From contig NZ_JXQQ01000008.1 of assembly GCF_000834655.1 (NCBI RefSeq), positions 1 through 64,000 on the forward strand: 64,000 nt of DNA. Reading direction: 5' to 3'. The notes beneath the pieces were generated by a model. The model worked only from the letters and a program-made list of their open reading frames with translations. It was not told the origin of the DNA and did not search any database. Source of the DNA: Variovorax paradoxus (GTDB lineage: Bacteria; Pseudomonadota; Gammaproteobacteria; Burkholderiales; Burkholderiaceae_C). This document shows, one piece after another, positions 1 through 8,102 of the stretch; position 1 is the first letter of the stretch, and the number at the start of each line of letters is the position of its first letter. The translations under genes and the position numbers were made by a program.

Positions 1-22
1 TGTGTCGGGGTGCGGCAGGCCT

Positions 23-97
23 GCCTGTAGGAGCCGGCCTCCCGCACGCGACAGGCGCAAGGAACGGCACGAAAGAAGGTGGCGCGTTCCTACAGGC
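23..97. repeat. REP-like inverted repeat
   Basis: The 10-base arm GCCTGTAGGA (23-32) recurs as its exact reverse complement at 88-97, enclosing a GC-rich spacer that includes GCGACAGGCGCAAGG. The GTAGGAGC core resembles repetitive extragenic palindromes common in pseudomonads and xanthomonads. It lies just upstream of the first gene and the window begins only 22 bases before it, so its full extent is unknown. I saw no second copy in this window, so membership of a genome-wide family is inference. Confidence 0.5.
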
Positions 98-128
98 GTG
101 GCCGATCCAGCGACGTACAACCAAGTCG

Positions 129-917
129 ATGTCTTCTTCCCCGATTCCCGAAGCGGCGCCCGCGCCTGTGCCGACCTCGCTCAAGGTCATGACGGTGAAC
201 ACCCACAAGGGGTTCACCGCGCTCAATCGCAAGTTCATCCTTCCCGAACTGCGGGACGCCGTGCGCACGGTGGGGGCGGACGTCGTGTTCCTCCAGGAGG
301 TGCTGGGCACGCACTCGCGGCATTCCCGCAAGGTGAGCAACTGGCCGGAGGCGCCGCATTACGAATTCCTCGCCGACACCATGTGGCCGCAGTTCGCCTA
401 CGGCCGCAACGCGGTATATCCGAAGGGGCACCACGGAAACGCGGTGCTGTCGAAGTTTCCGATCGTGCATTTCCGCAACCACGACGTGTCGGTGAGCGGC
501 CCCGAGAAGCGCGGCCTGCTGCACTGCGTGCTGCGCTTGCCGGGCCGCCCGGTCGATGTGCATGTGATCTGTGCGCACCTAGGTCTGGCCGAGGCGCACC
601 GCCAGCAGCAGCTGGAGTTGCTGTGCCACATCGTGCGCGACGAGGTGCCGGCCGATGCGCCGCTGATCGTCGCGGGCGACTTCAACGACTGGCGCGGCCG
701 CGCGCACGAGGTGCTTGAAAAAGGCGCCGCGCTGCGCGAGGTGTTCGTGCATGCCAACGGGCACGCCGCCCGGACCTTTCCGTCGCGCTTCCCGGTGCTG
801 CAGTTGGACCGCATCTATGTGCGCAATGCCGGCGTGCATGCGCCGGTGGTGCTGCCGCGCAGGCCCTGGTCGCACCTCTCGGACCACGCCCCGCTGGTGG
901 CGGACATCGATCTCTGA
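129..917 (+). CDS. ybhP: Endonuclease/exonuclease/phosphatase family protein (YbhP-like)
   Basis: A 262-residue protein of the metal-dependent endonuclease/exonuclease/phosphatase (DNase I-like) fold. Visible family motifs are the N-terminal TVNTHKGF (about 22-29), LQEV with the metal-binding Glu near 57, CAH near 149, GDFND (183-187) and the terminal [10 protein letters not shown] with Asp252/His253. There is no signal peptide, so it is probably cytoplasmic. It is followed after 13 bases by clsB and then ybhN, the same order as the E. coli ybhP-ybhO(clsB)-ybhN operon, which points to a phospholipid-linked role. The substrate is not known to me and cannot be read from sequence. The ATG at 129 is the first in-frame start before the conserved domain; no strong ribosome-binding site is visible. 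Confidence 0.88.
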   Translation: MSSSPIPEAAPAPVPTSLKVMTVNTHKGFTALNRKFILPELRDAVRTVGADVVFLQEVLGTHSRHSRKVSNWPEAPHYEFLADTMWPQFAYGRNAVYPKGHHGNAVLSKFPIVHFRNHDVSVSGPEKRGLLHCVLRLPGRPVDVHVICAHLGLAEAHRQQQLELLCHIVRDEVPADAPLIVAGDFNDWRGRAHEVLEKGAALREVFVHANGHAARTFPSRFPVLQLDRIYVRNAGVHAPVVLPRRPWSHLSDHAPLVADIDL

Positions 918-930
918 AGCGGGCAGCACC

Positions 931-2214
931 ATGAGCAACGGCAACCATTGGGTCGGCGGGAATCGCATCGAGCTGCTCGAGAACGGCGAGGAGTTCTTTC
1001 CGCGCGTGTTCGAGGCGATCCGCCAGGCGCAGCGCGAAGTGATCGTCGAGACCTTCATCCTGTTCGAGGACAAGGTGGGCCTCGGGCTGCATGCGGCGTT
1101 GCGCGAGGCGGCACAGCGCGGCGCCAAGGTCGACCTGATGATCGACGGCTTCGGCTCGCCCGATCTCTCGCGCGAATTCATCGAGGGGCTCACCTCGGTC
1201 GGTGTGAAGGTGCGGGTGTTCGACCCCGGCCAGCGTTTCATGGGGCAGCGACTCAACGTGTTCCGCCGCATGCACCGCAAGATCGTGGTGGTCGATGGCG
1301 AGCGCGCCTTCGTTGGCGGCATCAACTACTCGGCCGACCACCTGCTCGATTTCGGTCCCAAGGCCAAGCAGGACTACGCGGTGGAGCTTGCCGGTCCGAT
1401 CGTGGCGGAGATCCATCAGTTCGTGCTGCGCGCCATCGCCGTCGGAGGCAAGGGCGCGGGCTGGTTCCGCCGCCGGCTCAAGCAGGCGCCGCCGGTGCGG
1501 CAGACGACGGCCGGCGAGGCCGACGCGATCTTCGTGACGCGCGACAACCGCCGCCACACCAACGACATCGAGCGCCACTACCGCGCCGCGATCCGCTCGG
1601 CGCGCGAGCGCATCGTGATCGCCAATGCGTATTTCTTTCCGGGCTACCGGCTCATCAAGGAACTGCGGCGCGCCGCGCGCCGAGGCGTCGACGTGCGGCT
1701 CATCCTGCAGGGCGAGCCGGACATGCCGATCGTCAAGACGGCCGCGAGCATGCTGTACCACCACCTGCTGCATGCGGGCGTTCGCATCTACGAATACTGC
1801 GACCGCCCGCTGCACGGCAAGGTCGCGCTGATGGACGACCGCTGGAGCACGGTGGGCTCGAGCAACCTCGATCCGCTGAGCCTGTCGCTCAATCTCGAAG
1901 CCAACGTGGTCGTGCGCGACAAGGCCTTCAACGAGGTGCTGTGGGGCCGCATGGAGCACCTCATGCAGCACAGCTGCAAGAAGATCGACACGGCGGACCT
2001 CGCGAGCGAATGGAGCGGGTGGCGCCTGGTGCGAAGCTTCTTCATCTTTCACTTCTTGCGCTGGTACCCGGCGTGGCTGGACCGCCTGCCGCGCCACGTG
2101 CCGCGGCTGACGCCGGCCGAGGCGACCGATCTGGCCGAGAGACAGAGGAACGAGAAGAACAACACCGCCAACGCCACCCACACCGGCGGCGCCACGCCGA
2201 CGGAAGCGGCATGA
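931..2214 (+). CDS. clsB: Cardiolipin synthase B (phospholipase D superfamily)
   Basis: A 427-residue phospholipase D-superfamily enzyme with both HKD motifs complete: HRKIVVVDGERAFVGG (His115, Lys117, Asp122) and LHGKVALMDD (His295, Lys297, Asp302), each followed by the usual GG or GSSN. ClsB enzymes make cardiolipin by phosphatidyl transfer and act at the inner membrane. Like E. coli ClsB it lacks the N-terminal transmembrane pair found in ClsA. The C-terminal tail from about residue 400 is Thr/Ala-rich and likely disordered. The start at 931 (MSNGNHWVGG) gives the family length; a longer in-frame extension would run into ybhP. It lies between ybhP and ybhN in one apparent operon. Confidence 0.93.
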   Translation: MSNGNHWVGGNRIELLENGEEFFPRVFEAIRQAQREVIVETFILFEDKVGLGLHAALREAAQRGAKVDLMIDGFGSPDLSREFIEGLTSVGVKVRVFDPGQRFMGQRLNVFRRMHRKIVVVDGERAFVGGINYSADHLLDFGPKAKQDYAVELAGPIVAEIHQFVLRAIAVGGKGAGWFRRRLKQAPPVRQTTAGEADAIFVTRDNRRHTNDIERHYRAAIRSARERIVIANAYFFPGYRLIKELRRAARRGVDVRLILQGEPDMPIVKTAASMLYHHLLHAGVRIYEYCDRPLHGKVALMDDRWSTVGSSNLDPLSLSLNLEANVVVRDKAFNEVLWGRMEHLMQHSCKKIDTADLASEWSGWRLVRSFFIFHFLRWYPAWLDRLPRHVPRLTPAEATDLAERQRNEKNNTANATHTGGATPTEAA

Positions 2215-2227
2215 GCCCCTCGAGCCC

Positions 2228-3181
2228 ATGAGCACCATGGCCCTTGCTCGACAGTCCTGGTGGCCCTGGGCCCGCCGGGTGGTCGTGTGGGGCTTCTTCG
2301 GGCTCGTCGCCTGGCTGCTGGTGACCCAGGCGCGCGCCATCGACTGGGACGAAGTGCTCCAGGCGATCCGTGCGCTGCCCGCGACCACGCTCCTGGCGGC
2401 CGGCGCGCTGGCCGCATGCAGCTTCGCGCTCTACAGCACCTACGACCTGCTGGGGCGGCACCTGACGAAGCACAAGCTCCCCGCCGGCTCGGTGATGGGC
2501 GTGACCTTCATCAGCTACGCGTTCAACCTGAACTTCGGCTCGCTGGTCGGCGGCGTGGCCTTTCGTTACCGGCTCTATTCGCGCCTCGGCCTGGGCAACG
2601 AGACCATCACGCGCGTGCTGGGCTTCAGCATGCTGACCAACTGGCTCGGCTACCTGGTGGTGGCCGGCGTGGCCTTCTCTTTCTGGCCGATGACGCTGCC
2701 GCCCGAATGGAAGATCGACAGCGGCGGCCTGCGCGTGCTCGGCGCGGCGTTGCTGGCGGTGTCGGTGGGCTACCTGGCGCTGTGCGCTTTTTCGGCCGGG
2801 CGCGTCTGGCGCGTGCGCGGCCACACGTTCAAGACGCCCGGCCTCGCGATGGCGCTGCTGCAGCTGGCGATGTCGTGTCTGAACTGGTCGCTGATGGGCG
2901 GCGTGATCTGGCTGCTGCTGCAGGGCCAGGTCGGCTATCCGCACGTGCTCGCGGTGCTGCTGGTGGCCGCGGTGGCTGGCGTCGTCACGCACGTGCCGGC
3001 GGGGCTGGGCGTGCTCGAAGCGGTGTTCGTCGCGCTGCTCTCCTACCAGGTGCCGGAAGCCACGCTGCTCGGGGCGCTGCTGGCCTATCGCGGCCTGTAT
3101 TACCTGCTGCCGCTGGCCGTGGCGCTGTGCGCTTACCTCGCCATGGAGATGCGCGCGCGCCGCCTGCGGCGCGTGCGCTAG
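2228..3181 (+). CDS. ybhN: YbhN-type integral membrane protein (UPF0104 / LPG synthase TM region)
   Basis: A 317-residue polytopic membrane protein with about eight hydrophobic segments, matching the lysylphosphatidylglycerol-synthetase membrane-region family (YbhN/AglD type). Signature stretches are NLNFGSLVGGVAFRYRLY (about 98-115) and THVPAGLGVLEAV near 258, the conserved polar loops of the family. It has no C-terminal aminoacyl-transferase domain, so it is not itself an MprF synthase; these short homologues are thought to bind or flip lipids. It sits 13 bases after clsB. Its stop is separated by only 3 bases from the stop of the convergent pagL gene. Confidence 0.88.
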   Translation: MSTMALARQSWWPWARRVVVWGFFGLVAWLLVTQARAIDWDEVLQAIRALPATTLLAAGALAACSFALYSTYDLLGRHLTKHKLPAGSVMGVTFISYAFNLNFGSLVGGVAFRYRLYSRLGLGNETITRVLGFSMLTNWLGYLVVAGVAFSFWPMTLPPEWKIDSGGLRVLGAALLAVSVGYLALCAFSAGRVWRVRGHTFKTPGLAMALLQLAMSCLNWSLMGGVIWLLLQGQVGYPHVLAVLLVAAVAGVVTHVPAGLGVLEAVFVALLSYQVPEATLLGALLAYRGLYYLLPLAVALCAYLAMEMRARRLRRVR

Positions 3182-3184
3182 ATC

Positions 3185-3760
3185 CTAGAAGTGATAGGTG
3201 TAGCGAAGGCGCAGGAACGTTTCGCCCGGGTTGGGCTTCTTGATCCCGCCGTTCGAGACGTGCTGCACCCGCAGCGCGACTTCGTGCGCCCCGTTGTCGC
3301 CGAAGCTGCGCCCGACGCCCAGCACCTCGGTGAACTGGAAAGCCGTGCTGAAGCTGCGATCGGGCGTGCGGTAGACGTGGTCCATCAAGGTCGCTCCGAC
3401 GCCGCCTTCGGCGAACCAGGGCGATGCGCCGTCGCCGAAGCGGTAGCGCAAGGTGTAGATCGCGCCGATCTGCACGAAATTGCGCGGGCCGTCGTCCAGC
3501 GGGCGCGCATGCCAGTTGCTGACGAAGAAGTCTAGGTACGAGCTGAGCGGGCTGCCCGGCCGCCTTTCGACGATCGACCACGGCACCGTCATGCCGACGC
3601 TGACCGAGTTGGTGTCGCCCTTCTCGCCATGCCGCGCATGGCCGCCGTCGATGTAGAAGCCGCGGGAGTCGTCCCCAAAAGCGTGGGCCGCCGTGCCCAG
3701 CAGGCCGAAGAGGCCTGCGAACACGGCGGCCCGGAGAGGCGCGCAAAGGTTTGATTTCAT
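3185..3760 (-). CDS. pagL: Lipid A 3-O-deacylase, PagL family
   Basis: A 191-residue outer-membrane protein with a clear signal peptide (1-27, cut after AAHA) and a C-terminus ending in aromatic Phe (YTYHF), as expected for a small beta-barrel. The PagL active-site signature is present: His167 and Ser169 in QHVSNGG and Glu180 in NPGE. PagL removes the 3-linked acyl chain from lipid A, lowering endotoxicity and altering envelope properties. The start MKSNLCAPLRA at 3760 was chosen because the signal peptide begins there; a 38-residue upstream extension has no signal character. The gene is monocistronic and convergent with ybhN. Confidence 0.9.
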   Translation of the reverse strand: MKSNLCAPLRAAVFAGLFGLLGTAAHAFGDDSRGFYIDGGHARHGEKGDTNSVSVGMTVPWSIVERRPGSPLSSYLDFFVSNWHARPLDDGPRNFVQIGAIYTLRYRFGDGASPWFAEGGVGATLMDHVYRTPDRSFSTAFQFTEVLGVGRSFGDNGAHEVALRVQHVSNGGIKKPNPGETFLRLRYTYHF

Positions 3761-3889
3761 GTTGTGAGCGTCCGATGCGGATAATGGAAGAGAACGGGAA
3801 TCTTTACTTTCAAGCACCTCCATTGCCGGCTCGGCACGTAATTTCCACATCCGAAGGTAGGACTTGTTCAACAAGAATGAAGATTGATA

Positions 3890-3929
3890 TTGCTGCGCTG
3901 CAGCAATCCAGACCGTCGAGGCCTATAGT
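3890..3929 (+). promoter_or_regulatory. Candidate PhaR operator and -10 element upstream of the phasin gene
   Basis: A perfect 17-base palindrome TTGCTGCGCTGCAGCAA (890-906 within the 3000s block, i.e. 3890-3906) contains CTGC-N3-GCAG. This matches the CTGCN3-4GCAG consensus I recall for the PHA-responsive repressor PhaR of Paracoccus. TATAGT at 3924-3929 is a good -10 candidate and the phasin ATG follows at 3961. Position and gene content fit PhaR control, but no phaR gene is in the window, so regulation is inferred. Confidence 0.45.
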
Positions 3930-3960
3930 GGGTCTCCTCCCCCCTCGCATCGGCCTCCAC

Positions 3961-4458
3961 ATGTCATCTCTCAGTTCCACCGCCCGTCTGGCCAATCCGC
4001 TCATGCAGTGGCTCGACCTGGCCCTCAAGACCAACGAGATGCTGCTGTCCTCCGGCTCGGTGATCCGCATGCGGACCGAGCGCATCGCTAAGGCCGGGCT
4101 CACGCCCACCGCGGCCGACTTGGCGGAGTTCCAGCTCATGGGGCACGAGAAGCTGGCCGCGGCGAGCGAATCGGGCATCGCGATGGTCAAGCAGTGGCAC
4201 AACAGCCATTTCTCGCTGGCCAACAAGGTGCTGCAACAGTGGCTCCAGGGCACGACGGACTTCTTCTCGATGGCCGGGAGCATCACCCCCGCGCAGGCGG
4301 CCGCGCGCAGCGATGCCTTCGTGCAGACCGCGACCCGCACGGCGACCGCGGCCAGCCAGCTCTCCGGCGTTGCCGCCCGCATCGCGCGCGAAGGCCTCAA
4401 GCCCATTCACGCCGCAGCCACGTCGAACGCGCGGCGGCTGGCCCAGTTGCAACCCTGA
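3961..4458 (+). CDS. Phasin family (PHA granule-associated) protein
   Basis: A 165-residue, mostly helical, Ala/Ser-rich protein without signal peptide or membrane segment. Its pattern (LANPLMQWLDLALKTNEMLL, ALK/TNEM heptads, the repeated amphipathic helices and the C-terminal ARIAREGLKPIHAAAT) matches PHA granule-associated phasins of Comamonadaceae and Burkholderiales. Phasins coat cytoplasmic polyhydroxyalkanoate granules and control their number and size. The assignment is by overall pattern rather than catalytic residues, so confidence is moderate. The upstream palindrome at 3890-3906 supports a PHA link. The ATG at 3961 gives the full family N-terminus; in-frame codons further upstream have no coding character. 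Confidence 0.78.
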   Translation: MSSLSSTARLANPLMQWLDLALKTNEMLLSSGSVIRMRTERIAKAGLTPTAADLAEFQLMGHEKLAAASESGIAMVKQWHNSHFSLANKVLQQWLQGTTDFFSMAGSITPAQAAARSDAFVQTATRTATAASQLSGVAARIAREGLKPIHAAATSNARRLAQLQP

Positions 4459-4479
4459 CGAGCGAAAAGCCCGGCGTCT

Positions 4480-5688
4480 TCAGGGCCGGGCGGGCACCAG
4501 CGTGAGCAGCGTGATTTCCGAAGGCGCGCCGAAGCGCTTCGGCGGTCCCCAGTAGCCGGTGCCCCGGCTCACGTAGATCCACATGTCGTGCAGCCGGTGC
4601 AGGCCCGCCGTGAAGGGCTGCTGCATCGGAACGAACAGGTTCCACGGAAAGAACTGCCCCCCGTGCGTGTGGCCCGACAGCTGCAGCTGGTAGCCCGCCG
4701 CGGCCGCCACCGTCGCGCTGCGCGGCTGGTGCGCCAGCAGCACGCGCGTGTGCACCAGCGGCGGCGCATCGAACAGCGCCAGGTGCGGATCGCTCGCATG
4801 CGCCGCATCGAAATGCCCGGCGGTGAAGTCGGTCACGCCCGCAAGCACCAATGCGCTTTCGAACAGTTCTTCATCGGTCTGCGCGCCGCGCACATTGCGC
4901 GTCTGCAGCACCACATGCTCGTTGAGCAGCACCTTCAGCCCGAGCCGGCGCAGCTCGTCGATCCAGGCATGCGCGCCCGCGTAGTACTCGTGGTTGCCGG
5001 TGACCACGAAGGTGCCGTGCCGCGCGCGCAGCCCGGCCAGCGGCGCGATGTGCTCGCGCAGTTCGGGCACCGTGCCGTCCACGAGGTCGCCGGTGATCGC
5101 GATGGCGTCGGCGCCCAGCCGGTTCACCGCGTCGACGATGCGCTGGATGTACGCGCTCCTGATCGTCGGCCCGACGTGGATGTCGCTCAGTTGCGCGATC
5201 GTGAAGCCCTCGAGCGCCGCCGGCAGTCCGCGGATCGGCACGTCGACCCGCTTCACGCTGGCCGTGCGGCGCGCGTTGATGAAGCCCACGAGCGACGTGC
5301 CCGTGGCCATGGCCAGCACCGCCAGCGCGCTCCATGGCCGCAGCGTGTTCCAGTGCACCTGCGCCACGCCCAGCGCGCTCGCCAGCCAGGTGAGCAGCAG
5401 GCCGGCATCGCGCAGCAGCGTCAGCACGAACATCGAGGAGAACCAGCCCATGCTGATCAGCCCGACCCACTTGAGCGCTTCGCCCACCGAGGCGTTGGAC
5501 GCAATGCGCCGCGAGACGAAAGGCAGAGGGATCGTGAAGGCCGACACCGCCAGCAGCACCAGCGCGAGCGGCCACGCCGGCGTGAGCGTGGCCAACGCGG
5601 GCAGAAGGCGCAGCGCTATGTAGACGTGCAGCAGCGCGGTCAGGGCGCTCAGGGGGCGGATCGGCATCGGGGCAATGGGTTCGGGCAT
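4480..5688 (-). CDS. Membrane-anchored metallophosphoesterase (YkuE/YaeI-like)
   Basis: A protein of about 402 residues with four or so hydrophobic N-terminal segments (roughly residues 5-150) followed by a calcineurin-type phosphoesterase domain. All core metal motifs are visible: QLSDIHVGP, TGDLVDG, TGNHEYY, LLAHQP and SGHTHGGQFFP. Homologues such as E. coli YaeI act on phosphodiester groups, sometimes of lipids, but the substrate here is unknown. The start at 5688 (MPEPIAP) follows AGGTGG by 13 bases; an ATG seven residues later (MPIRPLSAL) is the alternative. The gene stands alone, downstream of the phasin and convergent with it. Confidence 0.85.
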   Translation of the reverse strand: MPEPIAPMPIRPLSALTALLHVYIALRLLPALATLTPAWPLALVLLAVSAFTIPLPFVSRRIASNASVGEALKWVGLISMGWFSSMFVLTLLRDAGLLLTWLASALGVAQVHWNTLRPWSALAVLAMATGTSLVGFINARRTASVKRVDVPIRGLPAALEGFTIAQLSDIHVGPTIRSAYIQRIVDAVNRLGADAIAITGDLVDGTVPELREHIAPLAGLRARHGTFVVTGNHEYYAGAHAWIDELRRLGLKVLLNEHVVLQTRNVRGAQTDEELFESALVLAGVTDFTAGHFDAAHASDPHLALFDAPPLVHTRVLLAHQPRSATVAAAAGYQLQLSGHTHGGQFFPWNLFVPMQQPFTAGLHRLHDMWIYVSRGTGYWGPPKRFGAPSEITLLTLVPARP

Positions 5689-5753
5689 TGCCCGGGATAC
5701 ACCACCTGCAAGGCGCATGCCGCGCATTCAAGACGGCCGAAGACGCCGCCTTC

Positions 5754-5814
5754 GCTATTTTTTCTATAGCGCACGACGCCCGGATAGCGGGCGTTGCGGC
5801 TTGACGGGCGTCAA
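5754..5814. repeat. Comamonadaceae-type intergenic hairpin repeat, copy 1
   Basis: GCTATTTTTTCTATAGC (5754-5770) is followed by the hairpin ACGCCCG-gatag-CGGGCGT (5776-5794) and a small hairpin TTGAC-gggc-GTCAA (5801-5814) running into A residues. The same GCTATTnTTTTnATAGC plus GACGnCCG hairpin order occurs at 7110-7151. I recall repeats starting GCTATT...ATAGC as abundant between genes in Comamonadaceae. It lies between the metallophosphoesterase gene and the secreted-protein pair and may act as a terminator. Confidence 0.6.
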
Positions 5815-5859
5815 AAAATTGGCGCTGCGACGAGCGGCGCCCGCACCGGCGCCGAGTTG

Positions 5860-6351
5860 TTACTGCACCGTGCGCGTGCCGGCCGAGGCCATGTCGGTGC
5901 CCGCCGGCCATTCGAAGACGGCCTTGGCGGCCGCGCCCTGCAGCACGTGCAGCGGCTGCTTGAGCACTTGGCTGCCGATGCGCGCCTCGACTTCGTAGGT
6001 GCCCGGCTCCAGCCGCGCGACCATGAACGGGCCGCCCGAGACCACGTTGTCCAGCAACGCGGTGCCGCTGCTGTCGCGCACCGTGACGTGCACGCCGGCG
6101 GCGAAGTCGGCGCTGCCCTTGTGGTCCTTGACCGCGAATTCGAAGGTCGCGGGCCAGCGCGGCGACACCGTCTCCATCAGCTGCGCTTCATCGCTGCCGA
6201 TGCCGCCGCTCATGTACTCGACGCCGTGCGCCATGTAGATCGGCGGATTCACCGCCGCCTGCGCCGACGACAGCACGCCGAGCAGGACGGCGCCGCACAA
6301 CACCGCAGCCGCCAGCGGCCGCGTGCTCGAAGAAGAAAAACGGGAGGTCAT
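5860..6351 (-). CDS. Secreted protein of unknown function, paralogue A
   Basis: I do not recognise the family by name. The 163-residue product has a Ser-rich n-region and a hydrophobic signal peptide cut near AQA (about residue 33), so it is exported. The mature part looks like a small beta-sandwich of the carboxypeptidase-regulatory type, with an EPGTYEVEA strand pattern. It is clearly a tandem paralogue of the next gene: both share NPPI..A.G(V/I)EYM.GG, ME.V.PRW.AT.E..V.D.KG and a RL.PG.Y.V strand. The start at 6351 has AAGGA at a good distance, in contrast to the longer upstream reading. The two genes are 122 bases apart and probably cotranscribed from 6998. Confidence 0.8.
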   Translation of the reverse strand: MTSRFSSSSTRPLAAAVLCGAVLLGVLSSAQAAVNPPIYMAHGVEYMSGGIGSDEAQLMETVSPRWPATFEFAVKDHKGSADFAAGVHVTVRDSSGTALLDNVVSGGPFMVARLEPGTYEVEARIGSQVLKQPLHVLQGAAAKAVFEWPAGTDMASAGTRTVQ

Positions 6352-6473
6352 GGTCTTGAATCCTTTCCTGGTCGTGATGGCGAGAAGCCACGCCGCCAAT
6401 GTGCGGCGCACGACTTAGAAAAGGCTGACCACAGGCCGCGCACGCGGCGTGGTGCTTGCTGCTGACTGAATGC

Positions 6474-6998
6474 TCAGCGGGCAGCGGAGGTCTGGGCCAG
6501 CGCCTGCGTCTGGGGCATCGGCGGCGTGACCGAAGCCATGTCGAAGTTCGACGGCCAGAGGAACGATGCGCGCGCCGGCGCGCCTGCAATCACGATCAGC
6601 GACTGCGTGAGCGTGAGCCCGCCCAGCGTCACGTTCACGTCGTAGGCACCCGGGTTCAGGCGCGCCAGTATGTAGGGCGCCCGCGTTTCCACGTCCATCA
6701 CCGCCTGGCCGGTGTACTTCTGGCGAATCTGGATCGAGGCCTTTGCCGGAAAGCCGGCCAGTTGCTCGCCCTTGCCGTCGCTCACGCCCAGTTCGATGGT
6801 CGCAGCCCAGCGCGGCGCCACCATTTCCATGAACTCGGCCTCGCCCTTGACGGTGCCGCCGCACATGTATTCGATGCCCTGCGCCACCTGGATGGGCGGG
6901 TTCGTGAACGCGTGGGCCGGCAAAACGGCGCCGAGGAATGCTGCTGTACCGCCCAGTACCAAAGCGGCCAGTGGCCGCCGGAGACGCGTAGGGTTCAT
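6474..6998 (-). CDS. Secreted protein of unknown function, paralogue B
   Basis: A 174-residue exported protein with a signal peptide cut near AHA (about residue 30). It shares with its downstream neighbour the segment NPPIQVAQGIEYMCGGTV, the EFMEMVAPRWAATIELGV block and a PGAYDVNV strand, so the pair arose by tandem duplication. This copy has a lone Cys in EYMCGG where the other has Ser, and a C-terminal Gln/Ala tail. Start ATG 6998 is preceded by GAGGA. The function is unknown; an export role with a small beta-sandwich fold is inferred. The AT-richer island begins some 600 bases upstream. Confidence 0.8.
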   Translation of the reverse strand: MNPTRLRRPLAALVLGGTAAFLGAVLPAHAFTNPPIQVAQGIEYMCGGTVKGEAEFMEMVAPRWAATIELGVSDGKGEQLAGFPAKASIQIRQKYTGQAVMDVETRAPYILARLNPGAYDVNVTLGGLTLTQSLIVIAGAPARASFLWPSNFDMASVTPPMPQTQALAQTSAAR

Positions 6999-7109
6999 TG
7001 CTTGTTGTCCTCGATCTTGCATGACGTGAAATCCGTCGAGGATTTTGCTTAGCAAGAGTCGGGCTAGATATAGCGTTTACGAGGAACGATCCTCGAATCG
7101 AAGTTGAAC

Positions 7110-7151
7110 GCTATTGTTTTAATAGCTGATGACGTCCGTGTGACGGGCGTC
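7110..7151. repeat. Comamonadaceae-type intergenic hairpin repeat, copy 2
   Basis: GCTATTGTTTTAATAGC (7110-7126) followed by GACGTCCG-tgtga-CGGGCGTC (7131-7151) repeats the architecture of 5754-5794, with only scattered substitutions. The two copies bracket the paralogous secreted-protein genes. It lies at the edge of the vsr/methyltransferase island and just upstream of the secreted-protein operon on the minus strand. Confidence 0.6.
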
Positions 7152-7607
7152 GCGGCCAGTTTCGGACGCCGACCTCACGGAAACCCTGAGACGCAACGGT
7201 TTTGGGGCTGGCCCGCATGGGTGCATGGCCCGCGCCGGGGCGCGTGGTGAGGTCTGCGGCGGTGCGTGAGTGTGGCGGTTGTCAATGGGAGGAACACAGG
7301 AGCAGCTCGCGCATGTCAATCCTGCCCAATCAAAAATTTGAGAATGTCGATGTCCATGGGCGTACGCTAGGTGAACACTCGAGCTCGGGGGGCGAGTTTT
7401 CTGTTGCCACTGGCGGCGACCGATCGGCAGCATGGGCTTGAGCCCGCGCTCAAGCCGAATCTTGATCGTCGTGCGCGCGCTTGGTAATGTTGGCGTGGAA
7501 GTAGTGGTGTGCCGTATGCGGACCACAATCGGGGTTAGTTCTCGACGAAGTAGCAGGCAATATGACGCTTCACGAAGTGGTAGAGCAACACGCGCTAAAG
7601 CCAATAC
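7152..7607. other. Intergenic stretch, no gene recognised
   Basis: About 450 bases between the secreted-protein promoter region and vsr. Open frames exist on both strands, but none has a recognisable motif, a ribosome-binding site or the codon bias of its neighbours. Base composition shifts from GC-rich to mixed across this stretch, which fits the left boundary of an acquired segment. I found no tRNA, integrase or flanking direct repeat by eye. Confidence 0.5.
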
Positions 7608-8102
7608 ATGGTTGACATCGTCGACGCGACCACACGAAGTCGGATGATGTCCGGGATTCGATCAAAAAGCACCCAGCCAGAGCTTGCTGTGCGCCGCGCG
7701 CTTCATGCGAGAGGTTTTCGCTTTGTGCTTCACGCCTCAGGACTGCCTGGATGTCCTGATATCGTTCTTCCGAAGTGGCGCGTTGCGATCTTCGTACACG
7801 GATGTTTTTGGCATTCGCACGGGTGTCGCCTCTCAAAGATGCCAAGTAGCAACACGGCCTTCTGGTCGGCAAAGCTGGAAGACAATGAGCGACGCGATGC
7901 GCTTGCGCACATGACCCTGATTTCTGCTGGCTGGCGAACCGCCGTCGTGTGGGAATGTGCTCTGAAAACTGCTCAGTCGCGTGAACAATGGCCCGATTTA
8001 ATCCTGCAGCTCGATCACTGGATCAGGTTTCAACCGAGCTCGATTAGCTTCGAGACCGGTGGCGATTCGGCTACCCCTTTAATTTCTGACTGCAATTCCT
8101 AG
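7608..8102 (+). CDS. vsr: Very short patch repair endonuclease Vsr
   Basis: A 164-residue Vsr-type nuclease. It nicks next to T:G mismatches created when 5-methylcytosine deaminates, starting repair to C:G. Visible hallmarks are the N-terminal DATTRSRMMSGIRSK, GCPDIVL with the metal-binding Asp, FVHGCFWHSHGC (His and zinc-binding Cys/His cluster) and VVWECALK (zinc Cys). E. coli Vsr has Thr63 before the HGCFW motif; here it is Val, as in several homologues. The C-terminus is about 30 residues longer than in E. coli. The stop codon at 8100-8102 directly abuts the ATG of the methyltransferase gene, a tight operon that fits the known Vsr-Dcm partnership. Confidence 0.94.
   Translation: MVDIVDATTRSRMMSGIRSKSTQPELAVRRALHARGFRFVLHASGLPGCPDIVLPKWRVAIFVHGCFWHSHGCRLSKMPSSNTAFWSAKLEDNERRDALAHMTLISAGWRTAVVWECALKTAQSREQWPDLILQLDHWIRFQPSSISFETGGDSATPLISDCNS

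Noticed and set aside
7119-7604. A 161-codon frame on the minus strand upstream of vsr, as a possible small gene
   Set aside because: No motif, no codon bias, no ribosome site; it crosses the intergenic hairpin repeat.
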